NCBI GenBank assembly: GCA_945950065.1
Contig: CAMFGQ010000004.1
Span: forward strand, 1-25,538
From: an uncultured Clostridia bacterium
Lineage (GTDB): Bacteria > Bacillota > Clostridia > Peptostreptococcales > Acidaminobacteraceae
Direction of reading: 5' to 3'
DNA length: 25,538 nt
The position numbers and the translations under genes were made by a program. Below the pieces are notes generated by a model that saw only the letters and a program-made list of their open reading frames with translations, was not told where the DNA came from and did not search any database. Each line of letters opens with the position of its first letter. Within the stretch, counting starts at the first letter, position 1. Positions 15,343 through 23,846 of the stretch are shown here, piece after piece.

Positions 15343-15367
15343 AAGAATCCCCTGGGGATTCTTTTTT
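15343..15367 (+). terminator. Terminator after the GNAT gene
   Basis: A near-perfect palindrome AAGAATCCCC-T-GGGGATTCTT (15343-15363) continues into a T-run. Confidence 0.9.
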
Positions 15368-15392
15368 AATAAAGATAAAGAAATATTTACTA

Positions 15393-15420
15393 TTGACTTT
15401 AATTTTATTTAGATTATAAT
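15393..15420 (+). promoter_or_regulatory. Sigma-A promoter of the DUF2089 gene
   Basis: TTGACT (15393-15398), a 16-bp spacer and TATAAT (15415-15420). The AT-rich quasi-palindrome ATTATAATTAATATAAT, starting at the -10 box, could be an autoregulatory site. Confidence 0.8.
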
Positions 15421-15443
15421 TAATATAATTAAAGGAGGTGCCT

Positions 15444-15743
15444 ATGGATATTAGAGAACTGCCTCCCTGGATGGAGGCACTGGTTGAAGAAGATTTGGAA
15501 TTTATTAGAAATTTCATTGTTTCTTCTGGATCGCTAAAAGAATTAGCTGAGATTTATGGTGTCAGTTATCCCACGGTGCGACTTCGTTTAGATCGCCTCA
15601 TTCAGAAAATAGAACTCTATCAAAAGCTTCAAGAAGACCCCTATGTTCTCCTCATCAAAAAACTTGCCCTTGAAGAGAAGATTGATCTACCAACTGCAAA
15701 AATCCTCATCAAGGCCTACCGAAAAAAGGAGGAAATAGAATGA
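15444..15743 (+). CDS. DUF2089-type HTH regulator
   Basis: The 99-residue protein matches the DUF2089 family. Residues about 15-65 form a helix-turn-helix: a FIRNFIVSSGSLKELAE segment, then GVSYPTVRLRLDRLI, where the SYPTVR part is the likely recognition helix. These proteins lack the zinc ribbon of longer DUF2089 members here, and are thought to be DNA-binding regulators of their own operon, usually with a small membrane protein. The ATG at 15444 follows AAAGGAGGTG. The stop overlaps the start of the next frame (ATGA), so the partner gene was translationally coupled, but that partner now looks broken. Confidence 0.85.
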   Translation: MDIRELPPWMEALVEEDLEFIRNFIVSSGSLKELAEIYGVSYPTVRLRLDRLIQKIELYQKLQEDPYVLLIKKLALEEKIDLPTAKILIKAYRKKEEIE

Positions 15744-16064
15744 ACAGTATGCCAATGACAATAATATTAATCGTTCTACCCTATGTACTTTTCCTAGTAG
15801 TGGCTTGTTTTTTCCAAAAATAGCTCTCTAAGCTTGAAAGTCGCTATCCAGGTCTTATTTTGCCGGCCCTATCACTCTATAAAATTTCTTTCCCCTTCTT
15901 TATGATGATGATCTTTCCCTGCGGGAGGATATTTACTTATTAAATTGATCTATCTGGTTATTGGTGCTCTACCTACTGGATTACTAGTATGGATATACTA
16001 TAAAACTAGACAGGGAACCAAAAAGAAAGATGAAATGCAGCAGATGGAAATTAAGGATCTATAA
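15740..16064 (+). pseudogene. Decayed small membrane protein of the DUF2089 operon
   Basis: Starting at the ATGA overlap, frame 0 reads 27 residues with a hydrophobic helix and ends at TAG 15821-15823. The same frame then continues as LSKLESRYPGLILPALSL, which looks like normal protein, until about 15900. There the coding signal jumps to the +1 frame, which runs from 15912 to the stop at 16062-16064 with a second hydrophobic helix (KLIYLVIGALPTGLLVWIYY) and a charged tail. Joined, the pieces make one membrane protein of roughly 105 residues like those that accompany DUF2089 regulators in clostridia. One nonsense codon and one frameshift are needed. A sequencing error, or two tiny proteins, is the alternative; no good ribosome binding site supports a second start. 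Confidence 0.6.
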
Positions 16065-16083
16065 GCCCTAAGGAGCTTTTTTT
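16063..16083 (+). terminator. Terminator after the decayed gene
   Basis: AAGC (16063-16066) and GCTT (16075-16078), with CC/GG inside and a bulged A, form a short stem running into seven T (16077-16083). The stop codon forms part of the left arm. Confidence 0.55.
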
Positions 16084-16152
16084 ATTGAGAGAAGAAAAAT
16101 AAGAAAGCACCAAAATCTCAGTCACCTACTGAGTCTTAAGGAATTACAATAT

Positions 16153-16190
16153 AAGAGACCTCTAGGATTTACCTTGAGGTCTCTTTTCGT
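16153..16190. terminator. Hairpin terminator between convergent units
   Basis: A perfect 10-bp stem AAGAGACCTC/GAGGTCTCTT (16153-16162 with 16176-16185) has a 13-nt loop. T-rich sequence follows on the plus strand; on the minus strand, where it would end the CstR-like operon, the T content is lower. A smaller hairpin CTCAGT/ACTGAG lies at 16117-16133. Confidence 0.65.
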
Positions 16191-16191
16191 T

Positions 16192-16434
16192 CTAAAGGAT
16201 CATGTTCAAAGCACGCTGGATATTTGCTTGGTCTTCTTCAGAAAGCTTTGCACATTTGTGAAGATAGTTTTGAAAGATAAGGCTTTGTGTTTTGCTAACA
16301 CTTGAGGAAATGGCCTTCATTTGCACAAGGATCTCTTCACACTCCTTTTCCTCTTCAATCATGTTGATGATACCACCAAGATGACCTTGAAGAGTTTTTA
16401 AGCGATTTAAAATGTCTTTCTGTTCTTTGGTCAT
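16192..16434 (-). CDS. CsoR-family repressor, CstR-like persulfide sensor
   Basis: The 80-residue all-helical protein is a CsoR/DUF156 repressor (LKTLQGHLGGIINMIEEEKE is the typical first helix region). Copper sensors use Cys, His and Cys with the His four residues before the second Cys. Here the cysteines are Cys32 and Cys61 and the His position is Tyr57, so the copper site is missing while the two cysteines used by persulfide-sensing CstR remain. CstR proteins form Cys-Cys di-, tri- or tetrasulfide links with reactive sulfur and release DNA. The start overlaps the stop of the upstream sulfur-enzyme gene by 1 nt (TAATG), so enzyme and sensor are co-translated. A fitting operator lies upstream of that gene. 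Confidence 0.88.
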   Translation of the reverse strand: MTKEQKDILNRLKTLQGHLGGIINMIEEEKECEEILVQMKAISSSVSKTQSLIFQNYLHKCAKLSEEDQANIQRALNMIL

Positions 16435-18887
16435 TAGATGAAGAGGTTGGTATCTGCCATTTCAGCTTCACCAAGGTAGGTCGCTACACCGCCAAGCTCG
16501 ATGCCGTCAATGAGTTCTTCTTCTCTGATGCCCATAAGGTCCATGCTCATGTTGCAAGCAATCATTTTGACTCCTGCATTAAGTGCTTGTTGCATCAAGG
16601 ATTCTAGAGAATCAACATTGTTGTCCTTCATGATCTTGCGAATCATCTTAGAGCCAGCACCCATAAAGTTCATTTTGCTGAGGCCAAGTTTTTTTGTACC
16701 TCTAGGCATCATGGCTGAAAAAGCACGCTGAATGATGGGTTTGTGGATGGCAACTTTCTCTGGTCTTCTCAAAATATTCAGTCCCCAGAAAGTATAGAAC
16801 ATCGTAACCTTTCTACCCATGCTGGCTGCACCGTTGGCAATGATCAGAGATGCGATGGCTTTATCGAGATCTCCACTAAAGACAACCATGGTCTTGTTAT
16901 GGGGGATTTCTGTAAGTGTTTTTTCCTCTTCCTTCTCTTGTCCTTTTCGAAGTTTTGCAACAATGGTTTTATCCTCTTTGTCAATGCAAAGTAGGGTGTT
17001 GCCAGTACGTGCACACCACATGGGCATATCACGGTAGAAGCCTTGATCAGTAGAGATGACTTCTAGTGTTTGTCCATCTTCTAATTGCTCAAGGGCTTTG
17101 GCCACCTGTAGGATGGGTCCTGGACATTGGGCTCCACAGACATCAATGCAGAGGTCAGCTTCACTTGGAATCTCTTCTTTTGTCTTTGGGGCAACTTTTG
17201 CTCTAGGTGTAATCTCTCTTTTGTCTTGATGATAGTAGTCCCATGCAGGTAGTCCCGCACTAAGGACGCGTACCTTTTTAAAGCCATTTTGAGTAAGAAT
17301 ACGTGCGCCAAGATAACTGCGGACACCAAGGGAACAGAGGGTGACATAACTCTTTTCGGGATCCAGTTCACTTAGTTTTTCTCTTAGATGACCAAGAGGG
17401 ATATGACGGCTACCTTCCATGGTTCCCAGGAGGAGTTCCTCTTCTTCCCTTAGATCTAGAATGATGCTTTCTTCCTCTTCTTTGTCGTAATGCATAGGTG
17501 TCACAAAGTCCACTAAACCATCGAGGATATTTTCGGCTACAAAACCAACCATGTTCATGGGGTCCTTAGCAGAGTTAAAGGGTGGCGCATAGGCGAGCTC
17601 CATCTCCTTTAAATCATAAACGGTTCCACCTAGTCGCTGGACTGTAGCAAAGGTATCGATTCGCTTATCAACTCCATCATCTCCAACAATCTGACATCCT
17701 AGGAGTTTACCCTCAGGTAGAGAGAAAAGAGCCTTGATGTACATGGGGGTAACGCCGGGATAATATTGTGCATGGCTCTTGGCGTTGATGAGAGCTATAT
17801 CGTAATCCTTTTTATATTCTTTTCCCATGGCCTGCATGTTCTTTTCATTGAGGCCTGTACCTGCCACATTGAGCTCAAAGACTTGAGCGATGGATGTTCC
17901 TTGGGAACCCTTGTACTTTTCTTTTTTATCCTTAACAATGTTGTTTGCTGCCATACGTCCTTGTTTGTTTGCAGGACCAGCCAGAGGAACTGCGGTTTGT
18001 TGGCCAGTAGTAAATTGTTTGACTTCAATGGCGTCACCCACTGCATAAATACCTTTTTGGTTGGTCTCCAAATAATCATTGACTAGGAGATGTCCCTTTG
18101 GACCAAACTCCAAGCCACTGTCTTTTAAGAATGCAGTTTGTGGGCGTACTCCTAAAGAAAGGAGGATCATGTCAGCTTCAAGGACTTTTCCGCCTTCTAG
18201 CGTTGCTTGGAGTCCTTGTTTAGTTTTTTCAAAGGATTCTACTTTTGAACTCAAGTGTAAATCAATTCCCAGCTCCCGCATATGTTCATGGAGAATCTGA
18301 GCCATATCAAAGTCTACAGGTGCCATGACTTGATCTAACATCTCAACTACTGCTACATCCATACCACGCAGGTGAAGATTCTCTGCCATTTCAAGGCCAA
18401 TAAAGCCACCTCCTACAACGATAGCGCGTTGTGGTTTTTTCTCTTCAATGTAGTTATAGATACGGTCTGTGTCTGGAATCGTCCAGAGGGTAAAGATGCC
18501 CTCTTCTTGAATACCTGAAATCGGTGGTTTAAGAGGTTCTGAGCCCGGTGAAAGAATCAGTTCGGTAAAGTCCTCCTGATACACCTCTCCAGTTTTGAGA
18601 TTTTTTATGTCTACTGTTTTCTTCTCAGCATCTAAGCTGACCACTTCATGTTCAGTACGGATATCGATGTTAAAGCGATAGTTCATCAGCTCTGGTGTCA
18701 TGACCATAAGGTCACCACGATTCTCGATAACACCACCTACATAGTAGGGAAGTCCACAGTTAGCATAAGAAATATAGCTTCCTTTTTCGATAAGTATAAT
18801 TTCAGCATTTTCGTCCAGCCTGCGCAGTCTAGTAGCTGCGCTAGCTCCTCCGGCTACTCCGCCGACAACAATGACTTTTCTTGACAT
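16434..18887 (-). CDS. CoA-disulfide reductase-rhodanese-TusA-DsrE fusion
   Basis: An 817-residue cytoplasmic protein with four sulfur modules. Residues 1-450 are a flavin/NAD(P)H disulfide reductase: FAD-binding GGVAGG at 9-14, the single redox Cys44 in YANCGLP as in CoA-disulfide/persulfide reductases, NAD-binding GGGFIGLEMAEN near 159-170, and a YAVGDA FAD motif. Residues about 470-555 are a rhodanese with active loop CSLGVRS (Cys518). Residues about 575-650 are TusA-like, with Cys588 in CPGP. Residues about 662-817 are DsrE-like, with a conserved Cys778. Persulfide sulfur could be handed Cys to Cys and reduced by NAD(P)H, probably to deal with reactive sulfur or use elemental sulfur. All catalytic cysteines are present. 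GGAGG precedes the ATG. Confidence 0.93.
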   Translation of the reverse strand: MSRKVIVVGGVAGGASAATRLRRLDENAEIILIEKGSYISYANCGLPYYVGGVIENRGDLMVMTPELMNYRFNIDIRTEHEVVSLDAEKKTVDIKNLKTGEVYQEDFTELILSPGSEPLKPPISGIQEEGIFTLWTIPDTDRIYNYIEEKKPQRAIVVGGGFIGLEMAENLHLRGMDVAVVEMLDQVMAPVDFDMAQILHEHMRELGIDLHLSSKVESFEKTKQGLQATLEGGKVLEADMILLSLGVRPQTAFLKDSGLEFGPKGHLLVNDYLETNQKGIYAVGDAIEVKQFTTGQQTAVPLAGPANKQGRMAANNIVKDKKEKYKGSQGTSIAQVFELNVAGTGLNEKNMQAMGKEYKKDYDIALINAKSHAQYYPGVTPMYIKALFSLPEGKLLGCQIVGDDGVDKRIDTFATVQRLGGTVYDLKEMELAYAPPFNSAKDPMNMVGFVAENILDGLVDFVTPMHYDKEEEESIILDLREEEELLLGTMEGSRHIPLGHLREKLSELDPEKSYVTLCSLGVRSYLGARILTQNGFKKVRVLSAGLPAWDYYHQDKREITPRAKVAPKTKEEIPSEADLCIDVCGAQCPGPILQVAKALEQLEDGQTLEVISTDQGFYRDMPMWCARTGNTLLCIDKEDKTIVAKLRKGQEKEEEKTLTEIPHNKTMVVFSGDLDKAIASLIIANGAASMGRKVTMFYTFWGLNILRRPEKVAIHKPIIQRAFSAMMPRGTKKLGLSKMNFMGAGSKMIRKIMKDNNVDSLESLMQQALNAGVKMIACNMSMDLMGIREEELIDGIELGGVATYLGEAEMADTNLFI

Positions 18888-18897
18888 ATTTCCTCCT

Positions 18898-18920
18898 TAT
18901 CCCCCCTGGAGGGGGGTATC
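18898..18920 (-). promoter_or_regulatory. CsoR/CstR-type G-tract operator
   Basis: The inverted repeat TATCCCCCCT-GG-AGGGGGGTATC has the AT-flanked G/C-tract form of CsoR-family operators (ATACCCC with its complement). It lies between the likely promoter and the ribosome binding site of the sulfur fusion gene, whose operon encodes a CstR-like repressor, so autoregulation is expected. The promoter boxes themselves are not clear; TAAACT about 8 bp upstream of the repeat is a weak -10 candidate. Confidence 0.8.
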
Positions 18921-18997
18921 CGTGCTAAGTTTATCACAAAAAGGGTAAAATGAAAAGAAAGAATCACTTCATGATAGAATAGGCATAAGGAGTCGCC

Positions 18998-19765
18998 ATG
19001 GGAATCTTTCTTTGGTATGGATATGAGAAACCATTTGTAGCAAGAGCTCAAGCAATTGTAGATGCAGGTTTTCGTGCTGCTAGTTTGTGGTGGGAAGAGG
19101 AAGAGGAAAGAACACCTCTTGAGAATCTTGCTCTTTTACGCCAAAAAGGCCTTGAGATTCTCCATGTTCATCTTCCCTTTTCTCAAGAAGGCAGATTGTG
19201 GATGACAGAGGATAAGAGAAAGATTTATGAAGCCAAGATGATACAGTGGCTAGAAGAGCTCCATGAAGGCGAGGTAGCTAAGGCAGTTTTTCATCCTTGG
19301 GAGAAAGATGAAATGGAAAAGAAGGACTTAGTTCTAGCTGGTGGCCTAGAGACTTTTGAAAGAATCCTTCAACGCGCAGAAGAACTAGGTGTCACCTTGG
19401 CCGCTGAGAATCTCTGGCAAGATGAGGTGTTGTTTGCTCTTCTCGATCACTTTCCTTCTTTGGGCCTTTGTCTTGATACGGGACACTTGGGCATTTCAGG
19501 TAACTGGGAGAAGATTAAAGCTTATCTGCCAAGAGTCAGTGCACTCCATCTTCACGATAACAAGGGAGTAGAGGATTTACACCTGATTCCAGGAGATGGA
19601 CATCTACCGCTCAAGAAGTGGCTAGCAGGGATTCCTAGAGAGGTTCCCTATCATCTTGAAATTACGCGCTTTATGAGTCATTTTTATGCAGGCATGGAAG
19701 AGGGGGAGTATTTAAGGCGTGCAAAAGACAGTCTAGAAAGGTTAAAGGCAGAGCATGAAGAATAA
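18998..19765 (+). CDS. Xylose isomerase-like TIM-barrel protein
   Basis: The 255-residue protein belongs to the sugar isomerase/epimerase - endonuclease IV TIM-barrel superfamily. The metal ligands are recognisable: His56/His58 in LHVHLPF, His99 in VFHPW, Glu137 in AENLW, Asp160 and His163 in CLDTGHLG, His184-Asp187 in LHLHDN, the GDGH segment at 199-202, and Glu221 in LEITR. This pattern supports a divalent-metal enzyme; isomerase or epimerase activity on a sugar or related compound is likelier than DNA repair, since the length is short and no DNA-binding loops stand out. AAGGAG precedes the ATG. The last 11 bp overlap the next gene. It is divergent from the sulfur operon. Confidence 0.85.
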   Translation: MGIFLWYGYEKPFVARAQAIVDAGFRAASLWWEEEEERTPLENLALLRQKGLEILHVHLPFSQEGRLWMTEDKRKIYEAKMIQWLEELHEGEVAKAVFHPWEKDEMEKKDLVLAGGLETFERILQRAEELGVTLAAENLWQDEVLFALLDHFPSLGLCLDTGHLGISGNWEKIKAYLPRVSALHLHDNKGVEDLHLIPGDGHLPLKKWLAGIPREVPYHLEITRFMSHFYAGMEEGEYLRRAKDSLERLKAEHEE

Positions 19766-20021
19766 GAAACCAACAGGCTCAGAAGACAAAGATCTGAAAC
19801 TCTTAATCATGATCTATAGTACCATCGGTCTCATTGTGCTCCTTGCTATGCAGCTAGGACGGTACCAAAGCCCTCAACAACGCTTTCAAGTGACCTTAAT
19901 TGTCCTTGCTGTGATTTTGGGGATTGGTTATCGCGTTACGCGAAAGTTTAAGAAGGGCATGGAGAGACAAGAAGAAGTTATTAAAAAAATAAGAGAAGAG
20001 CAGAAAAAAGAAGAGGAATAA
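19755..20021 (+). CDS. Small two-helix membrane protein
   Basis: The 88-residue protein is not one I recognise. It has a charged N terminus, two hydrophobic segments (about 15-33 and 45-60) separated by a short polar loop with GRYQSPQQRF, and a highly charged C-terminal tail ending in a KKEEE cluster. This two-helix plan recalls small accessory membrane proteins but says nothing about function. The start overlaps the end of the isomerase-like gene by 11 bp, so it is expressed from the same transcript. A tract of nine C follows 4 nt after its stop. Confidence 0.7.
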   Translation: MKNKKPTGSEDKDLKLLIMIYSTIGLIVLLAMQLGRYQSPQQRFQVTLIVLAVILGIGYRVTRKFKKGMERQEEVIKKIREEQKKEEE

Positions 20022-20070
20022 TCCTCCCCCCCCCTTGTACTTCTCAAGGACATAGAAACTAAAGAGTATC

Positions 20071-20093
20071 AAGAGCAGGCTAAGCCTGCTCTT
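20071..20093. terminator. Bidirectional hairpin between convergent genes
   Basis: A perfect 10-bp stem AAGAGCAGGC/GCCTGCTCTT (20071-20080 with 20084-20093) has loop TAA. It includes the stop codon (20080-20082) and the last codons of the RND transporter gene. T-runs on both sides are weak. Confidence 0.65.
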
Positions 20094-23000
20094 GTTGTGT
20101 TTCTACCTTGTATTTTCTTCCGTGGAAGAGTTTGTAGAGCACTGGAATCACATAAAGGGTCATCAGTGTAGCGTAGAGTAGTCCCCCGATCAGGACAAGT
20201 CCCATGGGTTGAAGAGCTTCAGAACCTAAGCCAACAGATAAGGCCAAGGGAACCAACCCCAAAATCGTCGTCAAGGCTGTCATCAGGATGGGCCTTGTTC
20301 GCATAAAACCTGTGCGCAGGAGAACCTCTTCTATACTTCCCTCACCACGGATCGCTGTATCAACAAAAACAATGCCGTTGTTCACCACAACACCGCTAAG
20401 AACCAGAAAGCCAAGTAATGCGATCACACTAAGTGGTTTTCCAAAGAGAAGAAGTGCTAGGGCTCCACCTGTAAAGGCCAGGGGAATGGTAAACATCACG
20501 ATAAAGGGTGAAAGCAGGGACTGGAACTGGATGATCATAATCCCATAGATAATGATAAAGGCCAGCAGGAGCATAGTGGTGAGGTCCTTCATGGTGGAAG
20601 TTAGCTGCTCTCGCTCTCCAGCATAGACTACCTCTAAACCGCTTGGCGGTGGCATCTCCTTGATTTTTTTATCGATTTCATTGCTGACAAGTTCAATGTT
20701 GCTCTCTGGTGCAATAACTCCCTTCATCTCAATATAGCGCTTTTGATTGATTCTGCCTATGGAGGGCTGTGTTGTACCTCCATGAAGCTTGGCTATGCTT
20801 GAAAGTTTCACCAGTTCACCTTTTGAATTTTTGATTTCTACATTCATGAGTTCTCTTCTAGTCAGACTGTGGTGATTTTCTTGAATGACCTTCAGTGATA
20901 GCCCTTCCTCCAGGGTCAAGAGACCTTTGGGTAGGGAGAGTCTTCGTTCTAGTTGGTGAAAGACTTCGGCTGGTGTTAATTGATTCTCCATTGCTTTTTC
21001 TCGGTCTAGTACTAAATGAAATTGGCGCTGGGCTTCTTCTTCGCCTAGACGAGCCTCCAGTAAACCAGGTATATCTTTGATTTCTTCTAGGAGTTTTTCA
21101 CCATATTCCTGAGCTTCCTCTAGATTATTTGATAGAAGACGTAGGCTGAGGCCACCACCGCCAAGGGAGTCCATGCTCATACTTTGACTCTGGATGCGAA
21201 TGTCCAGAGGTAGTCCTTGCAGTTTTTCGTGGATTTCTTTTTCAATGGCTAAACTGCTACGTTTAGAACCTTCTTCTCTTAGCAAATGGACACTCATGGC
21301 ATTTTGGTTACCTGTCATGCTTTTGCTATCCATCGCACCGATAAGAGAAAGGTCTTTTACATCTTCTAATCGTTTTAGAACTTCGTCAGTGTAGCTGTAG
21401 AGCTCTTCCTTGGTTTGGGAAGAATCTCCTGGACGAATGGTCATCTCAATTTGGGGAGTATCCATTGCAGGAATAAAGATACTACCTTTCGTGTAGAGGA
21501 TACCAAAACTTCCCAGGAGAAGGAGCAGACTGATTCCCAACACAACAAAGGGATGACGCAGGCTCCAGAGTAAACTCTTCCTATAGAATTCAAATTCACG
21601 TTGTACATACTGCTTACGAGGCGCCTGGATGCTGCTTGCTGTGGGGATAAGGCTAAGAGCCACCACAAGGGAGGCAAGGAGGGCATAGGCGATGGTTAAG
21701 GCCATATCCGTAAACAGTTCTCGTGCAACGCCCTGGGTGAAGAGAATAGGCAAGAAAACAAAGGCTGTTGTCATGGTGGAGGCAGTAATGGCTGGAGCCA
21801 TTTCTTTTGCCCCTTCTAGGGATGATTCTCGCAGACTCATGCCCTGACGACTTAACCGATGGATGTTTTCAATAACTACGATGGAGTTATCCACCATCAT
21901 CCCAACTCCAAGGGCAAGACCTGCCATGGAAACCAGATTCAAGGTCATGTTAGAAAAGTACATCAAGACCAAGGTGGCCACGATGGAGATGGGGATGGAG
22001 AGTGCAATCAGCAAGGTGAAGCGCAGATCCCTTAAAAACAGATAAAGGATAAGCATGGCAAAGACGCCACCTAGAAGAATGTTCTGTAGGATGGCCTTGA
22101 TGACCCACTGGATATATTGGCCTTGATCCATAAGGGGGCTAATCTTAAGTCCAGGATAGAGATCTTCTAATTCGTCAATGGTAGCATGCAGATTGCTGGA
22201 TACCTTAGAAGTATTTGCAAGAGATTGTTTTTGGATGTTGATCAGTAGGGCATTTTTACCATTAACTTTGGCATAGTAGTCCTTACTGTTGTCAACCTTT
22301 TCAATCTTTGCTACATCCTTTAGGTAAATTTTTCCTAATGCATCTTCTCCCGTATCCACTAGGAGGAGATCTTCTAGTTCTTCCTGTGAAAGGGGATTTT
22401 GGAGGGTCAGGGGAGTGGGTACATCTTTATCCTCAATATAACCAATTGGCAGAGAGATGTTTTCTGCCATGAGGAACTTTGTCAAGGTGTCCATATTTAA
22501 GAGCTTTGACAAATTTGCACTGGCAAGGGCTTCTTCTTTTTTTGATTCTAAGAGCATGTTTTGGCTTTCTAAGAGAACTTCCATTTTTGTGAGTTCACTG
22601 CCTGCAGCCTGTGCTTGTAGGAGCATGTTTCCTGCTTGTGCAAGCATCTGTCCCTGTGCAGCTGCCATGTTGGAGATGCTCTGTGTGGCTTGTTCAAGGC
22701 GTTCTTGAAGGCTTGTTTCTTCAGCTTCTAATACTGCGATTTCATTTTGTGTGCTCTGGATCTGTTCCTGAGTCCAACTCTTTGCTTCTTCTAGGTTTTC
22801 CTCGGTAAGGGAAAAGGGAAATTCAGATAACGTCTCAAGGATTAGCGCTTGGGTCTCACTCAAATCTTCTGTTGGTGTTGTCAGAAGAAGCAGTACCTGC
22901 TCTAAAGAAGTGAGATAGACCTGGCTTGAAGCTTTTCGAATACTGATTTCAGCTAATTCTCCACTGAGGCTTAAACTAGCATCAAGGAGGTTGTCAGGAA

Positions 23001-23712
23001 TACTGACAGAGGGTGCTGGGATGGAGACGTTGCTGAGGCGGTCTTTGCCTTCTTGTATTTTTTGTTTTGCTTCTTGGATTTCTTGCTCTTGTTCATCTAA
23101 TGAACGTTGGATTTTGTTGAGGAGTTCATTGTTTTTCTGTTGGATTTTCTCCTCGGAGAGGATTACTTGAACTTCAGTTTTGAACAGACCCGTTGCCTGT
23201 ACCCGAGCGACTCCATCGGTGCCTTCAAGCTTTGTCTGGAGCTGCTCCTCATAAAATCTCGTTAACTCTTCTGGTGTCATGTTCTCAGCATGTACTGCAC
23301 TGATCATAACGGGGAGCATGGAGGGGTTGAGGCGAAGTACCATGGGTCTCGTACCGCTTTTCCAAAGATCCCCCAAAAGATCGATTTTTCCACTGACATC
23401 AATGGATGCGGAGTCCATGTTGTGTCCTTGCTCAAAGGTCAAGAGCAAAGTAGAAACACCGTCAGTAGAGGTTGATTGCATCTCTTTTAAGCCCTCACTG
23501 GTAGAAAGGACGCGTTCAAGAGGACGTGTAATTTTTAACTCCATAGCCTCGGGGGTTTGTCCTGCCTCTTGGGCAACCACAAAAAGGATGGGTAAATCAA
23601 GATCAGGGAAGAGGTCAATGGAAAGTCCAGTATAGGAAACATAACCTAATACAAGGATAATCACCACAAGAACAAGGGTGGTGTATTTCTTTTCAATGCT
23701 ATAACGAATCAT
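20080..23712 (-). CDS. RND-family transporter with a large coiled-coil insert
   Basis: The 1210-residue membrane protein is an RND permease of the AcrB/SwrC type: a first helix at about 8-30, SIDLFPDLDLP after it, porter domains, and helix 4 with MMVDNSIVVIEN, where the Asp corresponds to the AcrB proton-relay residue; VVVNNGIVFVD marks helix 10. AcrB is about 1050 residues; the excess lies in the first porter region, where about 190-415 is a long helical, Gln/Glu-rich coiled-coil-prone insert. No adaptor or outer-membrane channel gene is nearby, as expected for a Gram-positive. Likely role: proton-driven export of lipophilic compounds. Two ATGs are adjacent; AAGGAG is 5 nt from the second (23712), which I prefer over 23715. 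Confidence 0.92.
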   Translation of the reverse strand: MIRYSIEKKYTTLVLVVIILVLGYVSYTGLSIDLFPDLDLPILFVVAQEAGQTPEAMELKITRPLERVLSTSEGLKEMQSTSTDGVSTLLLTFEQGHNMDSASIDVSGKIDLLGDLWKSGTRPMVLRLNPSMLPVMISAVHAENMTPEELTRFYEEQLQTKLEGTDGVARVQATGLFKTEVQVILSEEKIQQKNNELLNKIQRSLDEQEQEIQEAKQKIQEGKDRLSNVSIPAPSVSIPDNLLDASLSLSGELAEISIRKASSQVYLTSLEQVLLLLTTPTEDLSETQALILETLSEFPFSLTEENLEEAKSWTQEQIQSTQNEIAVLEAEETSLQERLEQATQSISNMAAAQGQMLAQAGNMLLQAQAAGSELTKMEVLLESQNMLLESKKEEALASANLSKLLNMDTLTKFLMAENISLPIGYIEDKDVPTPLTLQNPLSQEELEDLLLVDTGEDALGKIYLKDVAKIEKVDNSKDYYAKVNGKNALLINIQKQSLANTSKVSSNLHATIDELEDLYPGLKISPLMDQGQYIQWVIKAILQNILLGGVFAMLILYLFLRDLRFTLLIALSIPISIVATLVLMYFSNMTLNLVSMAGLALGVGMMVDNSIVVIENIHRLSRQGMSLRESSLEGAKEMAPAITASTMTTAFVFLPILFTQGVARELFTDMALTIAYALLASLVVALSLIPTASSIQAPRKQYVQREFEFYRKSLLWSLRHPFVVLGISLLLLLGSFGILYTKGSIFIPAMDTPQIEMTIRPGDSSQTKEELYSYTDEVLKRLEDVKDLSLIGAMDSKSMTGNQNAMSVHLLREEGSKRSSLAIEKEIHEKLQGLPLDIRIQSQSMSMDSLGGGGLSLRLLSNNLEEAQEYGEKLLEEIKDIPGLLEARLGEEEAQRQFHLVLDREKAMENQLTPAEVFHQLERRLSLPKGLLTLEEGLSLKVIQENHHSLTRRELMNVEIKNSKGELVKLSSIAKLHGGTTQPSIGRINQKRYIEMKGVIAPESNIELVSNEIDKKIKEMPPPSGLEVVYAGEREQLTSTMKDLTTMLLLAFIIIYGIMIIQFQSLLSPFIVMFTIPLAFTGGALALLLFGKPLSVIALLGFLVLSGVVVNNGIVFVDTAIRGEGSIEEVLLRTGFMRTRPILMTALTTILGLVPLALSVGLGSEALQPMGLVLIGGLLYATLMTLYVIPVLYKLFHGRKYKVETQQEQA

Positions 23713-23790
23713 CATAACTCCTTCACCCAATCATACCCCTTATTGATGGGCTATACCCTTGCTTTCAGCTTGATGATGAAGTTTTAAATT

Positions 23791-23816
23791 AAAAAGACTT
23801 GTACACAGGTACAAGC
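23791..23816 (-). terminator. Terminator after the 164-residue protein gene
   Basis: On the minus strand, CTTGTAC (23815-23809) pairs with GTACAAG (23804-23798) around the loop CTGT, then TC and TTTTT. It separates this gene from the RND transporter gene. Confidence 0.85.
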
Positions 23817-23846
23817 CTCTTTGTCCACCTTATCCATGGATGAACC

